In this document: piece after piece, positions 39,028-50,711 of the stretch
How the letters are laid out: every line of letters begins with the position of its first letter
Numbering within the stretch: the stretch's first letter is position 1
Notes under the pieces: generated by a model
Told to the model about the DNA's origin: nothing
Databases searched by the model: none
The model's input: only the letters and a program-made list of their open reading frames with translations
Position numbers and translations under genes: made by a program
Assembly: GCF_003589925.1 (NCBI RefSeq)
Contig: NZ_CP032382.1
Span: forward strand, 4,836,001 to 4,900,000
DNA: 64,000 bases
From: Chryseolinea soli
GTDB taxonomy: Bacteria; Bacteroidota; Bacteroidia; Cytophagales; Cyclobacteriaceae
Reading direction: 5' to 3'

Positions 39028-42000
39028 CTATCTCAATAGGGTAATACTTCCCGATCTGGGCATACTTTCTTCCCCCTCGCAACGTATGATATAGTAGTAA
39101 ACACCGTCGGGCAGCCGCTTTCCGTTGAAAGTGCCGTCCCAATTGTTCTGATAAGGTTTCGAATTATACACTTTCACACCCTTGTCATCGTAAATCGTGA
39201 CCTCACACTGGGGGTATTCATCGATCTTTCCCACCATCCAAAAAGGACTGACAGCGTCACCGTTGGGGGAGAAAAAATTGCCCGGCAGGAGCTTATTTAC
39301 GATGGCTTCACCCCTCACTTTCAACTGCACCGTGGCAGAGCCACTGCAACCGTTACCCCCCTTACCCGTCACGGTGTAGGTGGTGGAAGCAAGCGGTGTA
39401 GCTACCGGGTTGGCAATCGAGGGATCGGAAAGCGTTTCAGTCGGCGTCCAGCTAAAATCCAGCAGACCTTCGGCAGTTAACTGGGCGCTTGCCCCTTCAT
39501 CTATTTCTTCCGGTGTTGCGGTGGCTGTAACGGTAGGGGCAGGCAGGCCACCGATGGCTTGCTCCGCTTTCAACTTACAGCCGTTGGTGGCTACCACGTC
39601 CACAGTATAATCGCCCGCCTCGTGCACGGTTATGGTGGCGCTGGTTTCCCCCGTACTCCATAAATACGAAGTGAACGTGTCGTTCACCCCCAGTACCAGG
39701 CTGGACTCGGGACATACATCAAATGTATTCTCTGCATTGGTAATAAAAAGGTCCGGTGCGGCGGTGATCGTGATGGGCTTGGAGGCCGACGCGGGGCAGG
39801 CATTGCCGGTGTAGGCCACGGTAAGCTTTACGGTGAATCCTGCGGCGGTGGTAAAAACGTGCTTGGGATTTTTGTCACTCGATGTTTTTGTGTCGCCAAA
39901 GTCCCAGGCATAGATAACCGGGGCTGCGGGATCGGACGTGGATTGATCCGTAAAACTCACTTCTTCGCCCTTGCAGGCTGAGGCCGGCAACGTGAAGTTG
40001 ACAACCGGCGGCGCCACCACCGTTATGACGGCCGACGCAGATTGTGCCACCGGGCAACTGGGGTTGGCCGACGTGGCAGTATAATAATATTCACCACTCA
40101 CGTTTTTGCTCAGTGTGGTGGAAGTAGCGCCGGGAAGCAGGCCCGCCGTTTTCTCATACCATTGAATGGTAAAATCCGTAGGCACAGTCACCGCGGGGTA
40201 TACCGAAAGTGTCTTGGCGCTGGGAAGACAGATCAGGGCTGAGCCCGAATAGGACACTTTGAAATCCGGAATGTCCACGGCTTTCACTAAGATGGGATCA
40301 ATGCGGGCCACGCACCCGCTGGCGGCCTTGGTGTTCAAGGTGTAGACGCCCGCATTTTGTAGCTGGAAGTTTGCTACTGGGGTGGGGTTAACCCCAGAAC
40401 CCGTATAGTTTTCAGGACCGGTCCATTCATAGCTAAAGCCGGCACCAAGATCGTTGTTCACCACCAAGTTCATCGTGTTGCCGATGCACACCGGCCCATT
40501 GGACTGGGGATCAGGATTACCCGCAACGGCACTTGCCGAAATGGTGACCTTCACCACGTTGCTGGTTGTCTTACAACTTCCTCCCTCCGAAGTAGCGGTC
40601 ACGCTGTAGTCGCCCGTGACGGTAGGAGAGAATTGATAAGTACCCGGCGTTGTCGTACTGGTAGTGGCATTGAGCCACTCGAATGTGGTAGCCCCACCGT
40701 TGGTGGAGGTCAGTGTGAGCGGGAAACCGGAGCACACATTCAAAGGACCCTCAGGAGTAACCTTCGGGATCATGCACGCATGGTTACGGAAGATCGACAC
40801 TTTGGACGCCGGTATGTTCAGATTGTTGTCGTCGATGCTGGTGAAGGCAATGTCGGGTTTGCCATCGCCGTCTACGTCGCCAATCGCGACGTGGCGATTA
40901 ATGTAGTCGGTGGCTTTGAGAAGTGTCGTAAAGGAAAGGTTACCCGGTGTGCTGGTATTGTTCAGAATGGTGAGCGATTTTTTCGTGATCGACGGGGCAA
41001 CGATGTCCGCCTTTCCATCGCCATCCAGGTCACCGAAGTCGATGCCCCAGGGGTTGGTGTCGGTTAAGAAAGTTTTGAGCGATCCAAACGATAAAGTTCC
41101 TGAAGTACTGGTGTTCAGGAAGATCCCGAGGTTGGAAGAAGGCGAGAGTTGGGTAAACGCGATGTCCGATCTGCCATCGCCATCCAGGTCGCCGATCTTT
41201 AAGTTTTTCACCGTGTTTCCCACGGGTAGCGTAAGGGCGGGCGACATCGTCACCGCACCAGGCGCGCTGTTGTTTTGAATGACGTAGAGATCGGTGTTCG
41301 TAATAAATTGGTTGGTCACGATCTCCGGCAGAAAGTCGCCGTTGAGATCTTCTACCGCCAGACCGTCCGTGCTTTTCCAATCGGGTAGCGGGATCGTGAT
41401 GGGGGTCGCGGAGAAAGAAAGCGTGGTGATGTTGGGTGTGGTGTTCACCAGCACGATCACACTATTGGTGGCCTGCGAGGTCAGGATCACTTCCGGTTTA
41501 CCGTCCAGGTCCAGGTCGGCGATCTCGATGCGGTTGGGTGTTTTGCCGGTGAGGGGAATCTGGGTTTTTGCAAAGCTGATCGCTCCGGGCCCGATGCTGG
41601 TGTTGCGCAGGAAGAAAACATTGTCGCCGGTGCCTTTTTCGGTGGCCACGATGTCGGGCTTGCCGTCGCCATTCAGGTCGCCGCATTTCACCTGGAGGGA
41701 GCGGGTGCCCAGCGAGATGTTGAACGTACCGGACATGTTGAGCGAGCCGGGAGTGGAGGAGTTCGACAATACCAGCAGGAACGAGTTGTTGTCGCGCGCT
41801 GCGGCAATATCGGGTTTGCTGTCGCCGTCGAAGTCACACATGCAAAGGTCATAGAGACCTTGTGCTACGGGTACGCCCGCAGGGTAGTCCGTTTGCGAGC
41901 CGAAGTTAGCGGGGTCAATGCCCGCCGCGCCTCCAAACGACAAAAAGAAGGGTTCACGATAATAGCCGGTCAGACCAGTGACGCCGCTAAAGCGGGTTAC

Positions 42001-42279
42001 GGAAATATCCTGATAGGTAGCGCCCGAGGGAACCTTGACTTCCAGCAGTTGATCAGTGGCCTGTAGGATCGCCGCCGGGGTGGCGCCAAAAAACACCACC
42101 AGTTTCGTGGCGTCGTTGCCAAAAAAGCTTCCTTTCAGCTGCACGATGTCGTCCATGCTGCCTTTCACTTTGCTGATATCCTTGATTTCCGGCCGCTGGG
42201 CAAAGGCGGCGGGCATGATCACGAGGAAGACGATCAGCAAACCAACGATTTTTGTAAACAAGCTAAGAACTCGCTTCAT
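39028..42279 (-). CDS. Type IX-secreted adhesin with IPT/TIG, FG-GAP, Ig-like and PKD domains
   Basis: 1083 residues. A signal peptide ends near AFAQ. A TIG/IPT-like domain lies at about 28-120 (IKDISKVKGSMDDIVQLKG). Five or more FG-GAP blades lie at about 150-480 (CDFDGDSKPDIAAARD, CGDLNGDGKPDIVATE, IGDVDGDGKPDIAFTS). Ig-like segments with paired Cys follow, then a PKD domain near 790-870 (YAWDFGDTKTSSDKNPKHVF). The C-terminal type B sorting domain is NFFSPNGDAVSPFW...LPDGVYYYIIRCEG. Architecture and signals indicate a surface protein exported by type IX secretion. It follows the SPOR-bearing porP/sprF gene by 57 nt, which is the probable partner. Confidence 0.92.
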   Translation of the reverse strand: MKRVLSLFTKIVGLLIVFLVIMPAAFAQRPEIKDISKVKGSMDDIVQLKGSFFGNDATKLVVFFGATPAAILQATDQLLEVKVPSGATYQDISVTRFSGVTGLTGYYREPFFLSFGGAAGIDPANFGSQTDYPAGVPVAQGLYDLCMCDFDGDSKPDIAAARDNNSFLLVLSNSSTPGSLNMSGTFNISLGTRSLQVKCGDLNGDGKPDIVATEKGTGDNVFFLRNTSIGPGAISFAKTQIPLTGKTPNRIEIADLDLDGKPEVILTSQATNSVIVLVNTTPNITTLSFSATPITIPLPDWKSTDGLAVEDLNGDFLPEIVTNQFITNTDLYVIQNNSAPGAVTMSPALTLPVGNTVKNLKIGDLDGDGRSDIAFTQLSPSSNLGIFLNTSTSGTLSFGSLKTFLTDTNPWGIDFGDLDGDGKADIVAPSITKKSLTILNNTSTPGNLSFTTLLKATDYINRHVAIGDVDGDGKPDIAFTSIDDNNLNIPASKVSIFRNHACMIPKVTPEGPLNVCSGFPLTLTSTNGGATTFEWLNATTSTTTPGTYQFSPTVTGDYSVTATSEGGSCKTTSNVVKVTISASAVAGNPDPQSNGPVCIGNTMNLVVNNDLGAGFSYEWTGPENYTGSGVNPTPVANFQLQNAGVYTLNTKAASGCVARIDPILVKAVDIPDFKVSYSGSALICLPSAKTLSVYPAVTVPTDFTIQWYEKTAGLLPGATSTTLSKNVSGEYYYTATSANPSCPVAQSASAVITVVAPPVVNFTLPASACKGEEVSFTDQSTSDPAAPVIYAWDFGDTKTSSDKNPKHVFTTAAGFTVKLTVAYTGNACPASASKPITITAAPDLFITNAENTFDVCPESSLVLGVNDTFTSYLWSTGETSATITVHEAGDYTVDVVATNGCKLKAEQAIGGLPAPTVTATATPEEIDEGASAQLTAEGLLDFSWTPTETLSDPSIANPVATPLASTTYTVTGKGGNGCSGSATVQLKVRGEAIVNKLLPGNFFSPNGDAVSPFWMVGKIDEYPQCEVTIYDDKGVKVYNSKPYQNNWDGTFNGKRLPDGVYYYIIRCEGEESMPRSGSITLLR

Positions 42280-42336
42280 GGTGTCATAAATGCATTCTAT
42301 CCTTTAAAATGTAACCCCGCGCCCATCCCAATCCTG

Positions 42337-43647
42337 CTATTTCGTCGTCACAATGAGCACACGGGCCTCTTTCAGTTTGGTATACGTCTTCAGGTTCCGC
42401 ACTTCCTCGTGGGCCTCCGAGGCTTTTGTGGTTTCCAATACGTGCACATAATACTTTTTATCCGCAGGGTTGTAGAAGATCTCGGCGTTGAACTTGTCGC
42501 CGATGAGCTTGCGCTTATAGCCGTCGGCCGCCGTAAAGTCGTTGAACATCCGGATAACTACGTAGTATTTTTTCTTCGCTTCCTCGGTGGTCTGGTTGAT
42601 GGCATTCGGATCTTCTGTCGATTCCTGGAAGCGCGCCGTGTGTTTCTCGTTGGGTGATTTCACCAGGGTCGAGCGCAGCACGGGGGCAACACGTTTGAAC
42701 TTCTTAGGCTTGCCCAACTTCAAACCGAGAATGACCTCGTGGCTTCCTTGCGAAAATCCATTCTGCGGCTGGTTGCCCGGCTCGTAGGAATAGCCGATGA
42801 GAAAACGCGAGGTGTTGATGCCGAGGTTGCCCGTGAAGCCATAGGGTAGCTTGTATGAACCGCCGATCCAAAAGTGTTGCGAGAGGTTCAGCTTCCCCAG
42901 AAATTCAAACTGGCTGTTGCCAAATTTCGAATACTTATAGTTGAAATAAAACTCCAGGGGCGCAATGGCTTCTTGTGTTTTCACGCTGCGCTTCAGGCCG
43001 CCTTTGCTTTTGCTCACAATGCGGCTTTCCACCTTGCGTTTGTAATAGATGGAAACAAACACGTTGTCGGAAGGCGAAACGGTGGTGCTGTTAAAGCTGG
43101 CGTCGCTGTTGAACTTGGAGGGAAACATCTGCGGCAATGCGATCCCCACGTTGAGGCCGGAGCCCGAACGATAGAGGAGCCCGAAACCAGCCGCCGGTTG
43201 AAAATTATTGGCCAGGTAATTGGCAATGGCCGGATCGTTGGGGTCGCTCACCTTCGTCATGTCGATGGTGTTGGAAATGGCCCCGCCCGAAAGTCCCAAA
43301 AAGAGCCAGTTTTTTTGCCCCATGGGAATTCCATAGGCATAGGTTAGCGAGAAATCCGTGGTGTTCAGCAACCCTCTTTTGTAGGAGGATATTTTGCCGC
43401 CCACGCCTGCGCGCGATTCGTTCATCATGGAGGTGACCGAGAGGGCACCGATGGTGGGCGCACCCTCCACGTTGGTCCATTGTTGGCGGTAAAGGGCGTA
43501 AATCTGCGTGTATTCCGTCAAGGCTTCGGCTGGATTGTACAGAAAGGGATTGACGTAAAAACTGTTATAGACAGGGTAGTTTTGTGCGAATACAGAAGTA
43601 CCGCACAAAAAGAGCAAGCCAAAACAACAGTTAAAAAAATTGCGCAT
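42337..43647 (-). CDS. PorP/SprF family protein with C-terminal SPOR-like domain
   Basis: 436 residues, over 100 longer than the other PorP/SprF protein in this window. The signal peptide ends near VFAQ. NYPVYNSFYVNPFLYNPAEA and YRQQWTNVEGAPTIGALS are the family signature, and the barrel ends near GSHEVILGLKLGK. After a basic linker, residues about 360-436 (KKKYYVVIRMFNDFTAADGYKRKL...KKYYVHVLETTKASEAHEEVRNLK) have the pattern of a SPOR peptidoglycan-binding domain. The fusion would tie a type IX accessory barrel to the cell wall (inference). It is the first gene of a unit with the 1083-residue adhesin. Confidence 0.88.
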   Translation of the reverse strand: MRNFFNCCFGLLFLCGTSVFAQNYPVYNSFYVNPFLYNPAEALTEYTQIYALYRQQWTNVEGAPTIGALSVTSMMNESRAGVGGKISSYKRGLLNTTDFSLTYAYGIPMGQKNWLFLGLSGGAISNTIDMTKVSDPNDPAIANYLANNFQPAAGFGLLYRSGSGLNVGIALPQMFPSKFNSDASFNSTTVSPSDNVFVSIYYKRKVESRIVSKSKGGLKRSVKTQEAIAPLEFYFNYKYSKFGNSQFEFLGKLNLSQHFWIGGSYKLPYGFTGNLGINTSRFLIGYSYEPGNQPQNGFSQGSHEVILGLKLGKPKKFKRVAPVLRSTLVKSPNEKHTARFQESTEDPNAINQTTEEAKKKYYVVIRMFNDFTAADGYKRKLIGDKFNAEIFYNPADKKYYVHVLETTKASEAHEEVRNLKTYTKLKEARVLIVTTK

Positions 43648-43841
43648 TCACTTCTTTATATGGGCAGAGGCGTAAAAGTCACTCCAAAAAACGAACCGAG
43701 CATCCCATGCCAGCCAAAAAAATAGTTATTCATGCATCTCAACCGGCTTCCGTAAGCGGTCGATTCACCGTAAACTCACGAATATACAACGTTTTTTGCT
43801 TTTATTGACAGCCTATCTTCTTTAACTTATGGGCTTTGCAT

Positions 43842-43849
43842 TATTTTTG
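43842..43849 (+). promoter_or_regulatory. Candidate -7 promoter box of the outer-membrane protein gene
   Basis: TATTTTTG is an exact TAnnTTTG match. It overlaps an upstream TTG-initiated extension of the reading frame, which supports placing the true start at GTG 43887, 37 nt downstream. Confidence 0.5.
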
Positions 43850-43886
43850 TACTGATTTTTTTAACTACCTGAAATCCAAGTCTAAA

Positions 43887-44708
43887 GTGAAAGCTTTTTT
43901 TTCGAGTGCACTGTTGGTTCTTTTTTGTACGGTCCCTGTCTTTTCGCAGATCCTGGTAGGCCCCGAGATCGGGGGTAATTATTCCTGGACGTCATTTGGC
44001 GACAAAGACCTGAAGGATGTCTACAACGTGTCGCCTGTTTTCGGTTTTCACGCGGGCGGCCACCTGGCGTTCCTGGTGCGCAAGCGTTTTTTTCTCCATG
44101 CGTCCCTTTTGTATTCCACCAAAGGCAGAGTGCTGAAAGGCGACCCCAAAGGCGCTGATTTCGATGCTGAATTTAAAAATACTTCGAGGTACAACTATAT
44201 TGACATGCCCATCAGCTACACGGTCGATTTCAAAGGCAAGATCGGTAAGGGAAAAGAGTTCAAATATTTTCTTGGCATTGGTCCCAACGTCAGCTATTGG
44301 CTCGGCGGTAAAGGCACGGTCTATAACAGCGAATTGAAAGAAAATAATTTTTCAGAACAGAAATACAAGATCGTATTCAACAAGGACCCCGCCACGCAGG
44401 GTTTGGATGAGATGAATGTGCAAAACCCGAATCGTTTACAACTTGGACTGAACCTGGTCGCCGGAGCGGTCTTTGAACCGGGATTGCGCCAGCGCCTCAT
44501 GGTCACCATCCGCTATGAGTTGGGACACACTTACCTCGCAAAAAGCAACGGTACATTTACACAGACCTATTTTCAAGACCCGCTTCAATCGCGCAATCAA
44601 GGGTTCCGTATTTCTGTCGCGTACCTGTATGATTTGAAGACCGAAAACCGCAAGCGCGGCAAGAGCACGATCGACCGGAAAAACCCCGGCAAGATGAGAA
44701 AGCGCTAG
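43887..44708 (+). CDS. Outer-membrane beta-barrel protein (PorT/OmpW-like)
   Basis: About 273 residues from GTG at 43887, where the text MKAFFSSALLVLFCTVPVFSQ is a clean signal peptide. The mature part starts ILVGPEIGGNYSWTSFG and alternates aromatic and polar strands through NYIDMPISYTVDF, YFLGIGPNVSYWLGG and FRISVAYLYDLK, as in the 'PorT family / outer membrane beta-barrel' group of Bacteroidota. The C-terminus is a short basic tail (KRGKSTIDRKNPGKMRKR), unusual for an outer-membrane protein, which normally ends on a barrel strand. It is divergent from the porP/sprF-adhesin set but need not be functionally linked. The role is unknown. Confidence 0.78.
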   Translation: MKAFFSSALLVLFCTVPVFSQILVGPEIGGNYSWTSFGDKDLKDVYNVSPVFGFHAGGHLAFLVRKRFFLHASLLYSTKGRVLKGDPKGADFDAEFKNTSRYNYIDMPISYTVDFKGKIGKGKEFKYFLGIGPNVSYWLGGKGTVYNSELKENNFSEQKYKIVFNKDPATQGLDEMNVQNPNRLQLGLNLVAGAVFEPGLRQRLMVTIRYELGHTYLAKSNGTFTQTYFQDPLQSRNQGFRISVAYLYDLKTENRKRGKSTIDRKNPGKMRKR

Positions 44709-44721
44709 TTAAAGGCGCTAT

Positions 44722-45615
44722 TTAGAATTCGATCTTTTTCTGAGAGACATTTTTCTCATAGAGATACATCATGATGCCATCCTTCAAACCCACTTCGGGA
44801 ACGAGAATAGACGATGCATTGGCCCACTCCATCACTTGAATGTAGATGCGGCTGGCGGGAATGATCACATCGGCGCGGTCGGGGTTCATCTGCAGTTTGT
44901 AGATGCGTTCCTCCAATGAAAAACCCTCGATCATGTCACGGATGTCTTTTACTTTTTGACGCGAGATGGTTTTGCCGGGCTTCATCTTGGCCAACTCGAA
45001 GATCTTGCTGATGTTACCCCCCGTACCTACGGCAGTCACCTTGCCAAACGATTTCTTGATGTGCTCCTTCACCCAGTGCTCCATGTCTTCCCACATCACC
45101 GGCGAGTCGTTGCGTTCCAGCACGCGCACCGAACCGATCTTGAACGAACGGGTCTTGATCTTTTTGCCTTTCACATAGAGGTTCAACTCCGTGCTACCAC
45201 CGCCCACATCGATGTGCAGATACGTCTTCTCGGTGAGGAACGAATGTATGGCGCGGTTGATGAGCTCGGCCTCGCGGTTCCCGTCGATGATGTGGATCAT
45301 CACGCCCAACTCGTTGGCCACCTGGTGCACAAGCTCAGCGCCATTCTCCGATTCGCGCATGGCCGACGTCGCACAAAACATATAATCGTCCACTTCGTAT
45401 AAGTCCACCAGCAGCTTGAAGGCCGTCATCAGCTTCTTGAACTTGCCAATGCTCTTGTCGCTGATACGGCCGGTAGTGAACACGTCGTGACCAAGACGGA
45501 GCGGGAAGCGCACATACTCCAGCTTCTTGAAAAGCAGGGTGGGGGAACTGTCCAATACCGTGGATACCTGAAAACGGATGGCGTTGGAACCAATGTCGAT
45601 GGCTGCTAGTTTCAT
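44722..45615 (-). CDS. ppx: Ppx/GppA-type phosphatase
   Basis: 297 residues of the ASKHA fold, the short form without the C-terminal HD domain. Phosphate loops are AIDIGSNAIRF at the N-terminus and HIDVGGGSTELNLY in the middle, and CATSAMRESENG is also typical. Family members hydrolyse polyphosphate or pppGpp; sequence alone does not settle which. The presence of ppk1 and ppk2 in the same window makes exopolyphosphatase the better guess. The coding end faces the end of the outer-membrane protein gene (13 nt), and the start is divergent from the met operon. Confidence 0.88.
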   Translation of the reverse strand: MKLAAIDIGSNAIRFQVSTVLDSSPTLLFKKLEYVRFPLRLGHDVFTTGRISDKSIGKFKKLMTAFKLLVDLYEVDDYMFCATSAMRESENGAELVHQVANELGVMIHIIDGNREAELINRAIHSFLTEKTYLHIDVGGGSTELNLYVKGKKIKTRSFKIGSVRVLERNDSPVMWEDMEHWVKEHIKKSFGKVTAVGTGGNISKIFELAKMKPGKTISRQKVKDIRDMIEGFSLEERIYKLQMNPDRADVIIPASRIYIQVMEWANASSILVPEVGLKDGIMMYLYEKNVSQKKIEF

Positions 45616-45623
45616 TATCAGCT

Positions 45624-45631
45624 CAAAATTA
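45624..45631 (-). promoter_or_regulatory. Candidate -7 promoter box of the ppx-like gene
   Basis: On the minus strand TAATTTTG is an exact TAnnTTTG match ending 9 nt before the ATG at 45615, implying an almost leaderless transcript. No -33 TTG was found at the standard distance. Confidence 0.35.
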
Positions 45632-45678
45632 AGCTATTGGCTTTTTATTTTAAGCACTTATTGTTTTTCTTTGCACTG

Positions 45679-45800
45679 CTTATCCAGAAAGACTGAGGGA
45701 ACGGGCCCGAAGAAGTCTTAGCATCCTATTCCGAAATCGAAACCGGAATGTTGTGCTAAATCCCATTCCATCCGCCAGCTGGCAGATGGGAAAAGATAAG
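45679..45800 (+). ncRNA. SAM-I (S-box) riboswitch controlling the metH-metF operon
   Basis: P1 closes CTTATC (45679-45684) with GATAAG (45795-45800). Inside, AAGACT pairs with AGTCTT to form P2, whose loop carries the conserved GAGGGA and GGGCCC kink-turn/pseudoknot blocks. GCATCC and GTGCTAAATCC flank P3 (TTCCG/CGGAA). P4 is a long hairpin (CCATC-GCCAGC/GCTGGC-ATGG). The order and conserved blocks match the SAM-I family. It lies 55 nt upstream of the methionine synthase start. No terminator is clear downstream. CTCC near 45810 could pair with the GGAG of the ribosome site at 45846, so control may be translational (inference). Confidence 0.9.
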
Positions 45801-45855
45801 TAAACCCACTCCACGGGCTCTCTGGATAGCACAACAAACTATGAAGGAGGGCTTT

Positions 45856-46863
45856 ATGAACATCGAAGACATTCTGAAAGAACGCATCATGGTCCTGGAT
45901 GGCGCCATGGGCACCATGATCCAACGACACAAGCTGGAGGAGAAAGACTTTCGCAACGAACAGCTCAAGGATCACCCGCATCCCCTCAAGGGCAACAACG
46001 ATTTGCTCAGCATCACGCGTCCCGACATCATCAAAGACATTCACCGCCAGTATTTTGAAGCGGGCTCCGATATCGTCGAAACCAATACCTTCGGCAGCAC
46101 GTGGGTGGCCCAGGCTGACTATCACCTGGAATTCCTGGTCTATGAGATCAACTACCAGTCGGCCCGCATTGCCAAGGAAGTGGCGGTGGAGTTCACGCAA
46201 AAAGAACCACACAAGCCGCGCTTTGTGGCCGGCTCCATGGGCCCCACCACCAAGCTGGCGTCTATGTCGCCCGATGTGAACAACCCCGGCTACCGCGCCA
46301 TCACCTTCGACCAACTGGCCGCTGCCTTCAAGGAACAAGCCAAAGGATTGATGGATGGCGGCGTGGACCTGTTGTTGCTGGAGACCATAACCGACACCCT
46401 CAACGTGAAGGCTGCGTTGTTTGCCATCCAGGAACTATTTGAAGAGATGGGCCGTAAGATCCCCGTCATGGTCTCCGGCACCATCACCGATGCCAGCGGC
46501 AGGATATTGTCGGGCCAAACGGCCGATGCTTTCCTCATCTCGGTATCGCACGTGCCCTTGCTCAGCATCGGGCTAAACTGCGCCATGGGGGCGGCCGCCT
46601 TGCGTCCTTACCTGCAGGTTTTGGATGAGAAAGCTCCTTTCTTCGTCAGCGCATATCCCAACGCAGGTCTGCCAAACGAGTTCGGGCACTATGACCAAAC
46701 GCCCGAGGAGATGGCCGCCGAAGTGGAAGAATACCTCAAAGAAGGATTGGTGAACATCGTAGGCGGCTGCTGTGGCTCCACACCGGATCACATCCGCAGC
46801 ATCGCCACCATCGCCGCGCGCTATACACCACGGAAAAAGGAAAGCCTGAAAGAGGCCAGCTAA
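45856..46863 (+). CDS. metH: Methionine synthase, homocysteine-binding domain protein (split MetH part 1)
   Basis: 335 residues corresponding only to the N-terminal homocysteine S-methyltransferase barrel of cobalamin-dependent MetH. It begins MNIEDILKERIMVLDGAMGTMIQ. Zinc ligands are the Cys in SIGLNCAMG and the pair in GGCCGSTPDH. The upstream in-frame ATG at 45841 is part of AUGAAGGAGG, which reads as the ribosome-binding site, so I start at 45856. The remaining domains are in the next gene, 105 nt downstream. A SAM-I riboswitch precedes the operon, giving feedback by the product's derivative SAM. Confidence 0.94.
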   Translation: MNIEDILKERIMVLDGAMGTMIQRHKLEEKDFRNEQLKDHPHPLKGNNDLLSITRPDIIKDIHRQYFEAGSDIVETNTFGSTWVAQADYHLEFLVYEINYQSARIAKEVAVEFTQKEPHKPRFVAGSMGPTTKLASMSPDVNNPGYRAITFDQLAAAFKEQAKGLMDGGVDLLLLETITDTLNVKAALFAIQELFEEMGRKIPVMVSGTITDASGRILSGQTADAFLISVSHVPLLSIGLNCAMGAAALRPYLQVLDEKAPFFVSAYPNAGLPNEFGHYDQTPEEMAAEVEEYLKEGLVNIVGGCCGSTPDHIRSIATIAARYTPRKKESLKEAS

Positions 46864-46968
46864 CCGGAAGATTTGATCAACAGAGATAGAACAATACGAA
46901 TCCTTATACGAAACGCTGTAAAGCACAGCCCTTTTAAGACGCCACACAGGCCCACGAAATTTTAGAAC

Positions 46969-49647
<2,679 letters not shown>

Positions 49648-49719
49648 CGGTGGACGACAACAGAAAGAAACCTATCCACGCATCACCAAACATTAACCCT
49701 TTCTCCTAATTAACCCGCG

Positions 49720-50676
49720 ATGAAAGTTACCGAACATCTTGCCAACGCAAACGGCAAAACCTTATTCACCATCGAAATTCTTCCCCCGCTGAAAGGCGAG
49801 AACATCAAGAATCTTTTCAAGAACATCGATCCGTTGATGGAGTTCAAGCCGCCGTTCATCGACGTGACGTATCATCGCGAGGAATATGTCTACAAGAAAA
49901 AAGAGAACGGCCTGTTGGAGAAACGCTCCACCCGCAAGCGTCCTGGCACGGTAGGCATATGCGCCGCCATACAAAACCACTATAAAGTCGACACCGTTCC
50001 CCACATCATCTGTGGAGGCTTCAGCCGCGAAGAGACCGAGAACGCGCTCATCGACCTCGACTTCCTGGACATCGACAACGTGCTCGTGCTCCAGGGCGAT
50101 CCCATCAAGACCGAGTCCCGCTTCGTGCCCGACCCCGATGGCTACATGTATGCGTCGGAATTGCTGCAGCAAGTGGTGAAGATGAACCAGGGCATCTACC
50201 TCGACGACGAACTGCTGCATGCCGCACCCACCGACTTCTGCATCGGCGTGGCCGGTTATCCGGAAAAACACTACATGGCTCCCAACCTGAAGAACGACCT
50301 TCGGTACCTGAAACTGAAAGTCGATCTCGGCGCGAAATACGTTGTGACCCAAATGTTTTTCGACAACGAAAAATATTTTGCCTTTGTGGACAAGTGTCGC
50401 GAGGCAGGCATCAACGTGCCGATTATTCCCGGCATCAAGCCGCTCACCACGAAATCGCAGTTGAACATTCTCAGCAAAACCTTTCACATTGACATACCGG
50501 AAGCGTTGGCCGATGCGGTGGAAGATTGTAAAGACAACCAAGCCGTAAAAGAGGTGGGCATCGAGTGGACGGTGCAACAATCGAAGGAGTTGATGAAAAA
50601 AGGTGTGCCAACACTTCATTTTTACACGATGGGCAAATCTGACCCTATCTACAGGATAGCAAAAGAGCTATTTTAG
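49720..50676 (+). CDS. metF: 5,10-methylenetetrahydrofolate reductase
   Basis: 318 residues of the MTHFR TIM barrel, which uses FAD and NAD(P)H to make the 5-methyl-THF consumed by MetH. The N-terminus has FTIEILPPLKGENIKN (catalytic Glu region) and IDVTYHREEY. VLVLQGDPIK and the QMFFDN/PGIKPLTTKSQL segments are also typical. It is third in the riboswitch-controlled met operon, 72 nt after metH part 2, which gives the pathway order methyl donor to methyl acceptor. The product is complete. The family assignment is safe. Confidence 0.95.
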   Translation: MKVTEHLANANGKTLFTIEILPPLKGENIKNLFKNIDPLMEFKPPFIDVTYHREEYVYKKKENGLLEKRSTRKRPGTVGICAAIQNHYKVDTVPHIICGGFSREETENALIDLDFLDIDNVLVLQGDPIKTESRFVPDPDGYMYASELLQQVVKMNQGIYLDDELLHAAPTDFCIGVAGYPEKHYMAPNLKNDLRYLKLKVDLGAKYVVTQMFFDNEKYFAFVDKCREAGINVPIIPGIKPLTTKSQLNILSKTFHIDIPEALADAVEDCKDNQAVKEVGIEWTVQQSKELMKKGVPTLHFYTMGKSDPIYRIAKELF

Positions 50677-50711
50677 CGTATCTTTGGCGCTTGTTTTTAG
50701 GAGGCTTTTAC

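Noticed and set aside
45616..45678. Possible promoter directly before the riboswitch (TTTCTTTG near 45666)
   Set aside because: The -7 box is one base off and the nearest TTG is about 26 nt away, outside the usual spacing; not strong enough to list.
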